Of a stretch of 32,616 nucleotides of DNA, positions 14,097 through 21,570 are shown piece by piece (the stretch's first letter is position 1; each line of letters begins with the position of its first letter). A model generated the notes under the pieces. That model made no database searches. It was not told the DNA's origin and worked only from the letters and a program-made list of their open reading frames with translations. The stretch covers positions 1 through 32,616 of the forward strand of contig JAEHGX010000003.1 in the NCBI GenBank assembly GCA_019248265.1. The letters are read 5' to 3'. A program made the translations under genes and the position numbers. This DNA is from Candidatus Falkowbacteria bacterium S5_I03 (GTDB lineage: Bacteria; Patescibacteriota; Patescibacteriia; Patescibacteriales; UBA12465).

Positions 14097-14759
14097 ATGT
14101 CAAACACAACAGTAGATTTATCAGCAATCGGAATTTCAGCAGAAGTTCAAGAAAAAGCGCCAGTGCAAGATATCAAATCAAGAACATGGTCATCTCAAGT
14201 AGCAAAATGTGTAGTAAAAGAAGCAGCTGTATTTAAAACAGCATCAGGTGCAACAATGTTTAAATTAGTTATTGCAAATGAAGAAGGTTCAACATATGAA
14301 GAATACTTCAATACTAAATATGTTGCAAAAGCAGATGATAAAGATGGAAAATTCAAAGCAGGTGATGAAGTTGAAAACATGAGTGGTGTCTCAATAGTTA
14401 CAGCATTAGTTGCAGCAACAGGTTGTAAAGATATCAACGCTAAAGATGCAGTATTTAAAGCTTACAAAGAAGAAAACCAAGCTGGTAAAGCTTTATTAGG
14501 TGTAATCGGTAAAGTTGCTTTATTTGGTATTAGAGAAATCCACACTGAAGGTGCTCAATATCCTCAGTCTAATGAAATCTCAATGATTACAGACTTAAAT
14601 GGTAATAATGCAAAAGGTGAAGAAGTTATGTCTAAATTCTCAGCATTAATTGAAAAATCTCCAATCTTAAACAGAAAAGCTAAAGAAGGTGCAACTCAAG
14701 CTGCAACTACTGAAGGTTCTGCAGAAGCTAAAGCAGCTGTTAAAAACATGACATTCTAA
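14097..14759 (+). CDS. Probable single-stranded DNA-binding protein
   Basis: ATG 14097 follows AAAAGGAATTAAC. The frame extends 11 codons further upstream without an RBS. The 220-residue protein has an OB-like run of beta segments (SSQVAKCVVKEAAVF, TMFKLVIANEEGSTYEEYF) and an Ala/Glu/Lys-rich tail ending KNMTF. An aromatic last residue after a flexible tail is common in SSB proteins. Position next to a Sak4-like gene supports the call. There is no diagnostic motif, so it remains an inference from shape and neighbourhood. Confidence 0.5.
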   Translation: MSNTTVDLSAIGISAEVQEKAPVQDIKSRTWSSQVAKCVVKEAAVFKTASGATMFKLVIANEEGSTYEEYFNTKYVAKADDKDGKFKAGDEVENMSGVSIVTALVAATGCKDINAKDAVFKAYKEENQAGKALLGVIGKVALFGIREIHTEGAQYPQSNEISMITDLNGNNAKGEEVMSKFSALIEKSPILNRKAKEGATQAATTEGSAEAKAAVKNMTF

Positions 14760-14772
14760 TAAGATCTCCTTA

Positions 14773-14853
14773 ATGGAACCGATTAAAGTATCAGAAAACC
14801 AAGTATCTAGCCATATCATATCAATTGATATCGGCTTAGATATTTTTATTTAA
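14773..14853 (+). pseudogene. RuvC-like resolvase, 5' fragment (26 codons)
   Basis: ATG 14773 opens a frame reading through HIISIDIGLD, the first catalytic strand of RuvC/RNase H-fold resolvases with the first Asp, then leaves homology (IFI) and stops. The remaining RuvC-like protein resumes at 15600 after an endonuclease cassette with GLDGG. Eight bases, GGCTTAGA, occur at both joints (14833-14840 and 15603-15610). If the intervening 770 bases were removed at that repeat, a continuous resolvase would result. Whether RNA splicing, another mechanism, or nothing restores it is unknown. Confidence 0.6.
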
Positions 14854-14857
14854 TAAA

Positions 14858-14898
14858 CCATTTAGCATATTATAGCTATAATAAAAAATGCTAAATGG
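14858..14898 (+). promoter_or_regulatory. Hairpin with nested palindrome, -10 and RBS of the endonuclease
   Basis: CCATTTAGCAT (14858-14868) pairs with ATGCTAAATGG (14888-14898). Inside lies the palindrome ATTATAGCTATAAT (14869-14882), whose right half supplies a perfect TATAAT. The stem's last bases are the beginning of the GGAGG ribosome binding site (14897-14901). Folding of a long transcript would partly hide the RBS, while transcripts starting just after the -10 would not contain the left arm. This resembles how phage intron endonucleases such as I-TevI are kept silent until their own promoter fires. Confidence 0.5.
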
Positions 14899-14913
14899 AG
14901 GAAAAATATTATA

Positions 14914-15543
14914 ATGAAAAAATTAAAAAAAAATATAAATGATTCAAGAAATTCATCAAAACATACTTATTATTGGTTTGAATGCGATTGCGGAAATAAA
15001 GTATCTGTTAGAGGTGACTCAAAAAAAGAATATTGCAATATTGGAGAATGTAAATTTTCAAAAAGAATAAGACATGGTAAATCAAAAACACCATTGTATT
15101 CAACTTGGGAAGGAATAAGAGCAAGACTTTATAATGAAAATGCAAAAGCTTATTCCACATATGGAGCAAAAAATATATCAATGTGCAAAGAATGGGAAAA
15201 TTTTGAAAATTTTGAGAAATGGTCACTAGCAAATGGATGGAAAAAAGGATTAACTATAGATAGAAAAAAAATAGAAGAAAACTATTATCCAGAAAATTGT
15301 AGATGGATAACAAGATCTGAAAATACAAAATATCAACATAAAGATGGTCACGGAACAAGTAAGCCAATAATATTAATCTATAAATGCAAAACACAAGAAA
15401 AATATTTTCCAACACTTAAGGCTTGCACAGAATATATAATAGATAATAATTTGGTTAAATCAAAATCTCATCATACTATAGTAAGAATAATATCTAAAAT
15501 AAAAAATACAAATAAGGATTACTTCGGATGGACATTCAAGTAA
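14914..15543 (+). CDS. HNH-type homing endonuclease inside the RuvC-like gene
   Basis: The 209-residue protein has two Cys near the start (CDCG) and two Cys further on, probably a zinc knuckle. The block PLYSTWEGIRARLYN...YSTYGAKNISMCKEWENF and LTIDRKKIEENYYPENCRWIT follow, typical of phage HNH endonucleases with the 'DRI...Y-P-x-N-C-R-W' end. The C-terminal segment (ILIYKCKTQEKYFPTLKACTEYI...FGWTFK) looks like a DNA-binding module of NUMOD type. The start is 12 bases from GGAGG, longer than usual. It is homologous in design to the gene at 26332. Confidence 0.85.
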   Translation: MKKLKKNINDSRNSSKHTYYWFECDCGNKVSVRGDSKKEYCNIGECKFSKRIRHGKSKTPLYSTWEGIRARLYNENAKAYSTYGAKNISMCKEWENFENFEKWSLANGWKKGLTIDRKKIEENYYPENCRWITRSENTKYQHKDGHGTSKPIILIYKCKTQEKYFPTLKACTEYIIDNNLVKSKSHHTIVRIISKIKNTNKDYFGWTFK

Positions 15544-15556
15544 AAAACAAAGGAGT

Positions 15557-15596
15557 ATGTCCACCCAATAATACTTGTATTATTGGTGTGGACATT
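15557..15596 (+). other. Near-perfect 18-bp inverted repeat with 2-base loop
   Basis: ATGTCCACCCAATAATAC (15557-15574) pairs with the segment 15577-15595 except for one bulged base, with only TT between. A loop this small favours a cruciform or a dimer-binding site over a simple RNA hairpin, although the stem can open a pair or two. It lies between the endonuclease stop and the resumed RuvC frame, so it could be a terminator, an endonuclease-related site or a splicing structure. Confidence 0.55.
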
Positions 15597-15599
15597 TAA

Positions 15600-16145
15600 A
15601 TAGGCTTAGACGGGGGAATTTACAAAGATGGTATAGCTTATCCAATGCCTACAACTGAGATAATCCTCAAAGCGCCAGTAATGGTGCAAGCATTGGATAA
15701 ATCTGGTAAAAAAGTTATCATTAAATCTGGACCTCAAAAAGGTCAAGTTAAGATGAAAATTAAAACACCAGCAGTAACAAAACGAGAACTTGATGTATTC
15801 AAAATCAAAGATTTATTTGAATCTGATGATAAACAAACAATAGTTCTTGAGTTACCAGGTAACAGTATAGGCAATAGTGCTAGTAGCTCTTCTACAACAG
15901 ATAGAAACTTTGGTAAGCTATTAGCTATAGCAGAACTATCTGGCGCTAATGTAGTTACTGTACCAGCTAATCAATGGAAGAAGGCATTAAATCTTTCTAA
16001 GGAAAAAATTGATTCAATTAATCTAGCAGAACAATTATCTGGCGCTTCATTCAGAAGCGAAAGAGATGCACTAAGAGATGGACAAGCCGAGGCACTACTT
16101 ATAGGTTACTATTATTCAGAAAAGATAAAATCTAATCTATTTTAA
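15600..16145 (+). CDS. RuvC-like Holliday junction resolvase, main part
   Basis: The frame is open from 15600 after a TAA at 15597. The first ATG is 15645. Residues before that ATG (IGLDGGIYKDGIAYP) belong to the family's first catalytic strand. Then TIVLELPGNS carries the Glu, and ERDALRDGQAEALLIGYY carries the last acidic pair. That makes this a RuvC/RNase H-fold resolvase of phage type. Starting at 15645 would lose the first catalytic Asp, so the protein needs the 5' fragment at 14773 to be active. Resolvases cut four-way junctions before packaging. Three octamer copies occur in 375 bases. Confidence 0.75.
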   Translation: MGLDGGIYKDGIAYPMPTTEIILKAPVMVQALDKSGKKVIIKSGPQKGQVKMKIKTPAVTKRELDVFKIKDLFESDDKQTIVLELPGNSIGNSASSSSTTDRNFGKLLAIAELSGANVVTVPANQWKKALNLSKEKIDSINLAEQLSGASFRSERDALRDGQAEALLIGYYYSEKIKSNLF

Positions 16146-16290
16146 TATGTAATTTCCCTATTCTTCAAAGCGCCAGTTGTGCATGTATCAGTTATGAGGA
16201 AGAATCTGCCCCTCTCAATAGCTTTATGGCGCTATTAGAAATGCATGCAATAAAGACCATATTTAATAAAAACAAATTAAGGAAAAACAA
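16146..16290 (+). other. Structured gap before HU gene
   Basis: These 145 bases hold an AGCGCCAG copy (16169-16176), GAGG/CCTC pairing, AATAGC/GCTATT around an 8-base loop ending in GGCGCTATT, and TTGTGCATG facing CATGCAA. Together they could fold into a multi-stem leader of about 100 bases in front of HU. No known riboswitch or tRNA is recognised. Confidence 0.35.
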
Positions 16291-16569
16291 ATGAACAAAT
16301 CAGAATTTATTGAAGCATTAGCTACAAGAACAAATACATCTAAAAAAGCTGCAAAAGAAAATGTTGAAGCGTTAATTGAAGTAATTAGTGAAACACTGGC
16401 TAGCAAACAAGAAGTTGCATTAACAGGATTTTTAACATTAAAACCAATTGCAAAAGCTGCTACAACAGCAAGAGTTCCAGGTACAAATAAAATCGTTGAT
16501 GTTCCAGCTAAAACAGTTGTAAAAGCTGTTATCGGTAAAAACCTTAAAACTTTAGTAGCTGGTAATTAA
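16291..16569 (+). CDS. hup: HU/IHF-family DNA-binding protein
   Basis: The 92 residues match HU along their length: NKSEFIEALATRTNTSKKAAKENVEALIEVISETL for the helical base, VALTGFLTLKP for the saddle, then an arm region and the C-terminal helix. The arm has ARVPGTNKIVDVPAKTVVKA instead of the usual R-x-G-R-N-P, and Arg content there is low, so DNA bending strength may differ. HU-like phage proteins compact or bend DNA in replication and packaging. AAGGAAAAACAA lies before the ATG. Confidence 0.93.
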   Translation: MNKSEFIEALATRTNTSKKAAKENVEALIEVISETLASKQEVALTGFLTLKPIAKAATTARVPGTNKIVDVPAKTVVKAVIGKNLKTLVAGN

Positions 16570-16571
16570 TT

Positions 16572-16901
16572 ATGGCTGGATCTGTTTCAGACCAAGAACT
16601 TGAATATGAAATTCAAAACAAAGGTCTTAATGCTCCAAGATTAACTCCAGCTCATATTGACAGCACAATCAATGACATCAGTTACCATAGGCTAACTGAT
16701 GTTCTTACTGTTTGTGTTATAACTTTAATGAATGGATTTACTGTTACTGGTGAAAGCGCTTGTGCATCTCCAGAAAACTATAATGCAGAAATAGGAAACA
16801 AAGTTGCCTTCGATAATGCCAGAGAAAAAATCTGGATGTTAGAAGGTTATCTTTTAAAAGAAAAACTTTATCAAAAAAGTTTAAACAAACCAGAAATGTA
16901 A
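16572..16901 (+). CDS. N4 Gp49 / Sf6 gene 66 family protein
   Basis: The 109-residue protein contains ITLMNGFTVTGESACASPENY followed by IGNKVAFDNAREKIWMLEGYLL, the near-invariant core of the N4 Gp49/Sf6 gene 66 phage family as I know it. Family members are small, widespread in tailed phages and have no firmly assigned function. It follows HU after two bases and precedes the ribonucleotide reductase genes. Confidence 0.8.
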   Translation: MAGSVSDQELEYEIQNKGLNAPRLTPAHIDSTINDISYHRLTDVLTVCVITLMNGFTVTGESACASPENYNAEIGNKVAFDNAREKIWMLEGYLLKEKLYQKSLNKPEM

Positions 16902-16910
16902 GGATTTTCC

Positions 16911-19115
16911 ATGAATGTGTTAAAAAATGATGGCACACTTGAGCCTCTAAATCTTCAAAAGTTTAGAGACTCATTAACATGGGCTAAAGGTAGTCTTAAA
17001 AATGTTTCAGTGTCTGATATTGAAATGCAATGCAAACTTCATATGTATGATGGCATTCCAACGTCATACATTCTTGATGTATCAATAAAAGCTACATATG
17101 ACATGTCTTCACTTAGACATTTTGAATACGATGAAGTTTCTAGAAATCTTAAGCTTCAAAAACTTTATAAACAAGTTTTTAAAAGCACAAAACCATGCAC
17201 TCTTGCTGAAATTATAGAGAAAAATAAATCATTATATGGAAAAGCAATTCTTTCTTATTCAAAAAAAGAACTTGAAAAACTTGACAGAATAATTGATCAC
17301 TCTAGAGATTTCACATTTAGTGCATCTGGTCTTGACAAAACAATAACTAACGATGTATTTTTAGACAAGAACAAAGTTCCTCTAGAAACACCACAATTTA
17401 TGTTTATGCTAATAGCAATGGATACATTTCATCATGATTTAAAGAGAATAGCAGATGTGTATAACGCATTATCTAAGTTCAAGGTAACTTTACCAACTCC
17501 AGAGCTAAAAGCTTTAAGAACTAATAGAACTGACTATGCATCTTGTTGTACTATAAGAATAGGTGATAACATTGATTCATGGAATACTGCAAGTTCTGCA
17601 ATAGTATCTCATACTGTTGCATCAGCTGGAGTTGGTGTTGATATTTCAGATATTGCATCTATTGGTGATATGGTAAAAGAAGGTCTAATTAAACACAGTG
17701 GTAAAATTCCTGTACTTAAATCTATAGATACTGATGTTGGTAAAGCTTCTCAAAACGGAAGACGTGGATCTGCAACAGCATTTGCTAATTTCTACGATCC
17801 AGAACTTGATGATATTTTAGGGCTTAAATCTCCTAGAACGGCTGTAGAAAAACGAATAAATGATTTATCTTATGGAATTAAACTTCATGAGCTTATTTAT
17901 AAAAGAGCATCTAAATCTATGCCATTTGGAACATTTAGCGTTAGGAAAGCGCCAGAGTTGAATAAACTTATGTACGGAAAAGATACTAAACTTTTTGAAG
18001 AAGAATATTGTAAACTTGAAGCAAGTAATGCATTTTCATCAACATCTGATGCTAAAGATTTATTTAGATCAATAGCGACAGAAAGAGGTGAAACATCATC
18101 ATATTATATTGTTAATATTGATGAAGTTAATTCAAACACTCCATATTTAGATGAGATTTCTCAGTCTAATATTTGTGTTGAATTTTGTACTCCAACACTA
18201 CCTATTCAAAGCTACGAACCAGATGCTCCAGCAATTGGTATTTGCGTGCTTGGCAATATTAATCAATCTGAAGTATCAATTGATGATTTACCATTTTATA
18301 CTAAACTTCTTGTTGAGCTACAGACAATGCTGGCGCTTAGACAAGTTCATCCAACATCTCAAGCTAATAGTTTTGTAAAAAATTATAGAGATATAGGTAT
18401 TGGTTTCAGTAATCATGCAAACTGGTTAGCTAAACAAGGTTTAAGATACGGTTCTCAAGAAGCTATTGATAAACACGATCAATGGATGGAACACTTTGCA
18501 TATGGATTAATTTCTGCATCAAATGAACTTGTTGAAAAATTTGGAAAAGCTCCATTGTTTGACAGAACAAACTGGGCTTCAATAATGCCAATAGATAGAT
18601 ACAAAAAAACTGTAGATACTATTTGCTCAAGAGCGCCAGAATGTGATTGGTCAAGTCTTCAAGAAAGAGTTGCTAAAAACGGTATGGCTAACTGTGGATT
18701 ATCAATGATACCTCCATCTGAATCTAGCTCTATAGGCTCAAATCAAACTAGCTCAATTGAGCCAATTAAAGAGCCATTAACAGTTAAAGACAGACAAGGT
18801 GTATTATTAAAACAATATGCTCCAGATGCTATAAAACTTGTTGACAAATATGATTATGCATATGACAGAAAGATTAATAAAGATTTCTTAAAACATGTAG
18901 CAATCACTCAAAAATGGATTGATAAGGCAATCAGTTCAAATGTATTCTATAATCCTGATCTATACGAAGATGGAAAAATAGATATAAAAGACATCATTGA
19001 AGATATGTATTTTGCTAAATTTCTAGGAATTAAAACTGGATATTATCATAATACAAAAGTTAAAGATGCAAAAGAATTATCATCAGCTTGCTCTGGTGGC
19101 GGATGCGAGGTTTAA
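16911..19115 (+). CDS. nrdA: Ribonucleoside-diphosphate reductase class I, alpha subunit
   Basis: At 734 aa it is close to NrdA (761 in E. coli). The first thiol is in ASCCTIRIGD (Cys212 or 213). The radical site is SNICVE, giving Asn420, Cys422 and Glu424 in the order of E. coli N437/C439/E441. MIPPSESSSIGSNQTSSIEP is the typical phosphate-binding region. The C-terminal tail CSGGGCEV supplies the Cys pair that re-reduces the active site. The N-terminal 90 residues resemble an ATP cone, so dATP regulation is possible. It makes dNDPs with NrdB, encoded two bases downstream. Three octamer copies lie inside. Confidence 0.95.
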   Translation: MNVLKNDGTLEPLNLQKFRDSLTWAKGSLKNVSVSDIEMQCKLHMYDGIPTSYILDVSIKATYDMSSLRHFEYDEVSRNLKLQKLYKQVFKSTKPCTLAEIIEKNKSLYGKAILSYSKKELEKLDRIIDHSRDFTFSASGLDKTITNDVFLDKNKVPLETPQFMFMLIAMDTFHHDLKRIADVYNALSKFKVTLPTPELKALRTNRTDYASCCTIRIGDNIDSWNTASSAIVSHTVASAGVGVDISDIASIGDMVKEGLIKHSGKIPVLKSIDTDVGKASQNGRRGSATAFANFYDPELDDILGLKSPRTAVEKRINDLSYGIKLHELIYKRASKSMPFGTFSVRKAPELNKLMYGKDTKLFEEEYCKLEASNAFSSTSDAKDLFRSIATERGETSSYYIVNIDEVNSNTPYLDEISQSNICVEFCTPTLPIQSYEPDAPAIGICVLGNINQSEVSIDDLPFYTKLLVELQTMLALRQVHPTSQANSFVKNYRDIGIGFSNHANWLAKQGLRYGSQEAIDKHDQWMEHFAYGLISASNELVEKFGKAPLFDRTNWASIMPIDRYKKTVDTICSRAPECDWSSLQERVAKNGMANCGLSMIPPSESSSIGSNQTSSIEPIKEPLTVKDRQGVLLKQYAPDAIKLVDKYDYAYDRKINKDFLKHVAITQKWIDKAISSNVFYNPDLYEDGKIDIKDIIEDMYFAKFLGIKTGYYHNTKVKDAKELSSACSGGGCEV

Positions 19116-19117
19116 TC

Positions 19118-20227
19118 ATGAATCAATTATTCAATAAGACAAACATAGATTTTTCTACTGAACCTTTATTCTTAGGTACTGGTAGAAACATCTCAAGACT
19201 TGATTTAAACATCGAGCAACATATTCAAAATCAAACAAAAGATGCATTAGGTTTAATGTGGTTTGCTACAGACTTTACATACACTGAAGACGCTAAAGAT
19301 TTTGAATCTATGGACGATAAACTTAAAAACTTATTTCTTAAAAACCTTAAGTTTCAAACACTTCTTGACTCTATAGCTGGAAGAACAGTAGCTGAAGTAT
19401 TTATACCAATTACTACTAATCCACAGCTAGAGTCTTGGTGGTTTCAGCATGGATTTATGGAGAACAATGTTCACTCTGAAACATATGCTGAAATAGTTAA
19501 AGCTTTACCAGTTAATGCTAAAGAAATCTTTGATGATATCATGATTAATGATCACATTTTATCAAGAGCTGAAGCAATAGTTGAAAAGTTTGAAGATACA
19601 GTAATTATGAATGCTAAGCGTTTATTAAAAACTGATGATTATGATTTATTTGAGCACAAGAAGTCAATAGCTTTATCGCTATATGCACTGAATGCTTTAG
19701 AAGCAGTACTGTTTAAATCATCATTTATAACATCGTTTGCTTTCAAAGAAAACGGTATTATGAATTCAACTGGTGATGCTGTTAAGAAGATCCAGCTTGA
19801 TGAAATTGGTCACTATGCTATGACTGTTAATTTAATTAATCGTTTAAAATCTGATCCTGAATGGGCTGCAGCATTTGATGCAGTTAAAGATGAAGCAAGA
19901 GAATTGTACAAAACTGCAATCGAAGCAGACTACAAATGGATAGATTATCTATTTGAGGAAAATGTTATTCTTCTTGGTATCGGAGCTGATATATTGAAAC
20001 AATACGTTGACTATAATGCTAAAATTGTTATGACTTCAGTTGGTCAAGAGCCTTTGGTTTATGAAACTTTTAACCCATGCACTTGGGATAAAAAGTATAA
20101 AAAATCTTCAAATGTTCAAACAGCAATGAAGGAAAAAAACTCAGCAAACTATCTACTTGGAAAAATAAATCCAGATTCTCCACAAGAGTTCTGGGAATCA
20201 TTATCTAAGTATTTAACTGGTGAATAA
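19118..20227 (+). CDS. nrdB: Ribonucleoside-diphosphate reductase class I, beta subunit
   Basis: ATG 19118 follows GAGG in the end of nrdA. A frame 10 codons longer exists but overlaps nrdA. The 369-residue protein aligns with E. coli NrdB: QTLLDSIAGR holds the Asp ligand, HSETYAEI the radical Tyr (Tyr123) after His119, NALEAVLF the Glu204 equivalent, and LDEIGHYAMT the Glu238/His241 pair. The oddity is the first Glu/His pair. E. coli has E-T-I-H, while here the segment is E-N-N-V-H, so Glu is four residues before His and the usual ligand position is Asn. It probably makes the di-metal tyrosyl radical cofactor. Confidence 0.93.
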   Translation: MNQLFNKTNIDFSTEPLFLGTGRNISRLDLNIEQHIQNQTKDALGLMWFATDFTYTEDAKDFESMDDKLKNLFLKNLKFQTLLDSIAGRTVAEVFIPITTNPQLESWWFQHGFMENNVHSETYAEIVKALPVNAKEIFDDIMINDHILSRAEAIVEKFEDTVIMNAKRLLKTDDYDLFEHKKSIALSLYALNALEAVLFKSSFITSFAFKENGIMNSTGDAVKKIQLDEIGHYAMTVNLINRLKSDPEWAAAFDAVKDEARELYKTAIEADYKWIDYLFEENVILLGIGADILKQYVDYNAKIVMTSVGQEPLVYETFNPCTWDKKYKKSSNVQTAMKEKNSANYLLGKINPDSPQEFWESLSKYLTGE

Positions 20228-20228
20228 C

Positions 20229-20846
20229 ATGAAAAATATTAGAGATAAGGTAATAATTCAAATAGGTGGATACAAGCGCTCTGGTAAAGACACTATATCT
20301 AAAATGATTTCTAATCATTATCAATCAAAAGGTAAGCTAGTGGATATTTTCCACTACGCTGATCCACTTAAACAAATAGCTGCATCAATTTTTGACATAT
20401 CACTAGAGCAACTAGATGAGTTTAAAAACAACAAAACTGAACTCTGGCGCTTTGATGATTTTGAAAATGCATATAAAGTTACAGACTTCAGAGAAGTTCT
20501 TATGAAGATAGGAAACGAAGCTATTAAGCCAGTATTCGGTAACGATGTTTGGCAAAAGCTTATGTGGGAAAAGATTGAAGAATCAGAAGCTGACATAATT
20601 ATAATACCAGACTTCAGATTCACGGTTGAGCACATTCCAAATGCTGTTACAATAAGAATAATCAATGATGATATTATTAACGATACAGATCATCCTTCAG
20701 AAACAGAGCTTATAGACTTTGATTTTGATATGTCAATTGATAATACTAATTATCGTCAAACACAAGAAGAGATTTCTTACTATTGTGAACAAATGATTGA
20801 TAACTATATCAAGCAAAAACACGGAGATCTATTATGGAAAAAATAA
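20229..20846 (+). CDS. Deoxynucleoside monophosphate kinase
   Basis: ATG 20229 is taken although a GTG three codons earlier is in frame. The P-loop is GYKRSGKDT. YADPLKQIAASIF and LMKIGNEAIKPVFGNDVWQ follow, then IIIPDFRFTVEHI, the motif set of T4 gp1-like dNMP kinases. It phosphorylates dNMPs to dNDPs, recycling nucleotides from degraded host DNA beside ribonucleotide reductase. About 206 aa. The gene directly follows nrdB without its own strong RBS, so it may be coupled. Confidence 0.85.
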   Translation: MKNIRDKVIIQIGGYKRSGKDTISKMISNHYQSKGKLVDIFHYADPLKQIAASIFDISLEQLDEFKNNKTELWRFDDFENAYKVTDFREVLMKIGNEAIKPVFGNDVWQKLMWEKIEESEADIIIIPDFRFTVEHIPNAVTIRIINDDIINDTDHPSETELIDFDFDMSIDNTNYRQTQEEISYYCEQMIDNYIKQKHGDLLWKK

Positions 20847-21085
20847 ATAAAAAAAACATAATAACTATTTTTAGAGATGATGTTTTCATGGATGAAACTT
20901 ATAATATGTTAGCAGCTCATCCTTTCACAATCAAAGGTGTAGACGATGATGGACATCCATATGTTAATATTCTTTTAACATCTTTTGATTCAGTATCATA
21001 TGATGACAAAGACCTAGTGCTTTCAATAGCGCCAGATGAAGATGCTAACCTAGATGAAGAACCATCTGATACTAAAATATTATAA
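20834..21085 (+). CDS. Small hypothetical protein, 83 aa
   Basis: It starts inside the kinase gene behind CGGAGATCTATT. It has a basic N-terminus, a central beta-like part with GVDDDGHPYVNI, and an acidic tail. No family is recognised. One octamer copy (21028-21035) is read Ile-Ala-Pro-Asp. Confidence 0.6.
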   Translation: MEKINKKNIITIFRDDVFMDETYNMLAAHPFTIKGVDDDGHPYVNILLTSFDSVSYDDKDLVLSIAPDEDANLDEEPSDTKIL

Positions 21086-21131
21086 AGGTTGATTTTATCG
21101 ATTATGATAAATTTAAACAGGTATATAAATA

Positions 21132-21341
21132 ATGTTGGATGAAAATAAAAGATACAAAACATTGCTTGAAACAATGACAAAATTAGAATACGATATATCA
21201 ATTGGAATACAAAACACAGATATAGAAGATGGAAAGATTGAAGGAATAAAAATCAAAGATAAATATTCCAATTATTCAAAATTCATATCTAATGAAGAAT
21301 TTAATTCAATGACATATCTTGAAAAATTAAAAATACTTTAA
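21132..21341 (+). CDS. Small hypothetical protein, 69 aa; paralogue of the next gene
   Basis: The core TKLEYDISIG...GKIEGIKIKD...SKFISNEEFNSM aligns, in order, with SRLDYNILRG...GSNEGVKVTD...SWLPYEEWYFM of the gene 11 bases downstream. The two are therefore tandem paralogues that have diverged. Function is unknown. Small phage proteins with an 'EG-x-K-V...S-W-x-P-x-E' core exist in many phages, but I cannot name the family. Confidence 0.6.
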   Translation: MLDENKRYKTLLETMTKLEYDISIGIQNTDIEDGKIEGIKIKDKYSNYSKFISNEEFNSMTYLEKLKIL

Positions 21342-21351
21342 AAGTTAAAAA

Positions 21352-21555
21352 ATGTTATTCGAAATAAGAAGAGAAGTTAAAATTGAACCAATGTCTAGAC
21401 TTGATTATAACATTTTAAGAGGTTGGACTTTGCCAGCCAATAAAAATGGTTCAAATGAAGGGGTTAAAGTTACTGATATTTCAAGTGGTCATGTTTCATG
21501 GCTTCCATATGAAGAATGGTATTTTATGAATAAAAGACAACTTCCAGATAATTAA
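21352..21555 (+). CDS. Small hypothetical protein, 67 aa; paralogue of the previous gene
   Basis: See the shared core described for the gene at 21132. This copy has three Trp and keeps the pattern RLDYNILRGWTLP...EGVKVTDISSGHVSWLPYEEW. It ends in a short basic tail. No catalytic residues are evident. A ligand-binding or inhibitor role would be speculation. Confidence 0.6.
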   Translation: MLFEIRREVKIEPMSRLDYNILRGWTLPANKNGSNEGVKVTDISSGHVSWLPYEEWYFMNKRQLPDN

Positions 21556-21570
21556 AAAAAAGGTTAACAA

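Larger units (their letters stand above)
14842..15611 (+). mobile_element. Homing endonuclease cassette splitting the RuvC-like gene
   Basis: About 770 bases interrupt the gene in its first catalytic motif. The insert contains a promoter-hairpin element (14858-14898), an HNH endonuclease gene (14914-15543) and a second hairpin (15557-15596). Direct repeats GGCTTAGA flank it. I searched for group I P/Q/R/S core elements outside the ORF and found none, and the non-coding parts (about 70 bases each side) are too short for a normal group I core. It carries no AGCGCCAG copy. It may be an unusual intron, or an insertion that inactivates the gene. Confidence 0.6.

Noticed and set aside
14195-14437. 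Minus-strand ORF opposite the SSB-like gene
   Set aside because: Shadow of a strongly coding + strand gene. All credible genes in the window are on the + strand.
14842-15611. Conventional group I intron in the RuvC-like gene
   Set aside because: No R/S pair or P4 was found, the flanking non-coding parts are about 70 bases each, and the base before the needed 3' joint is not G.
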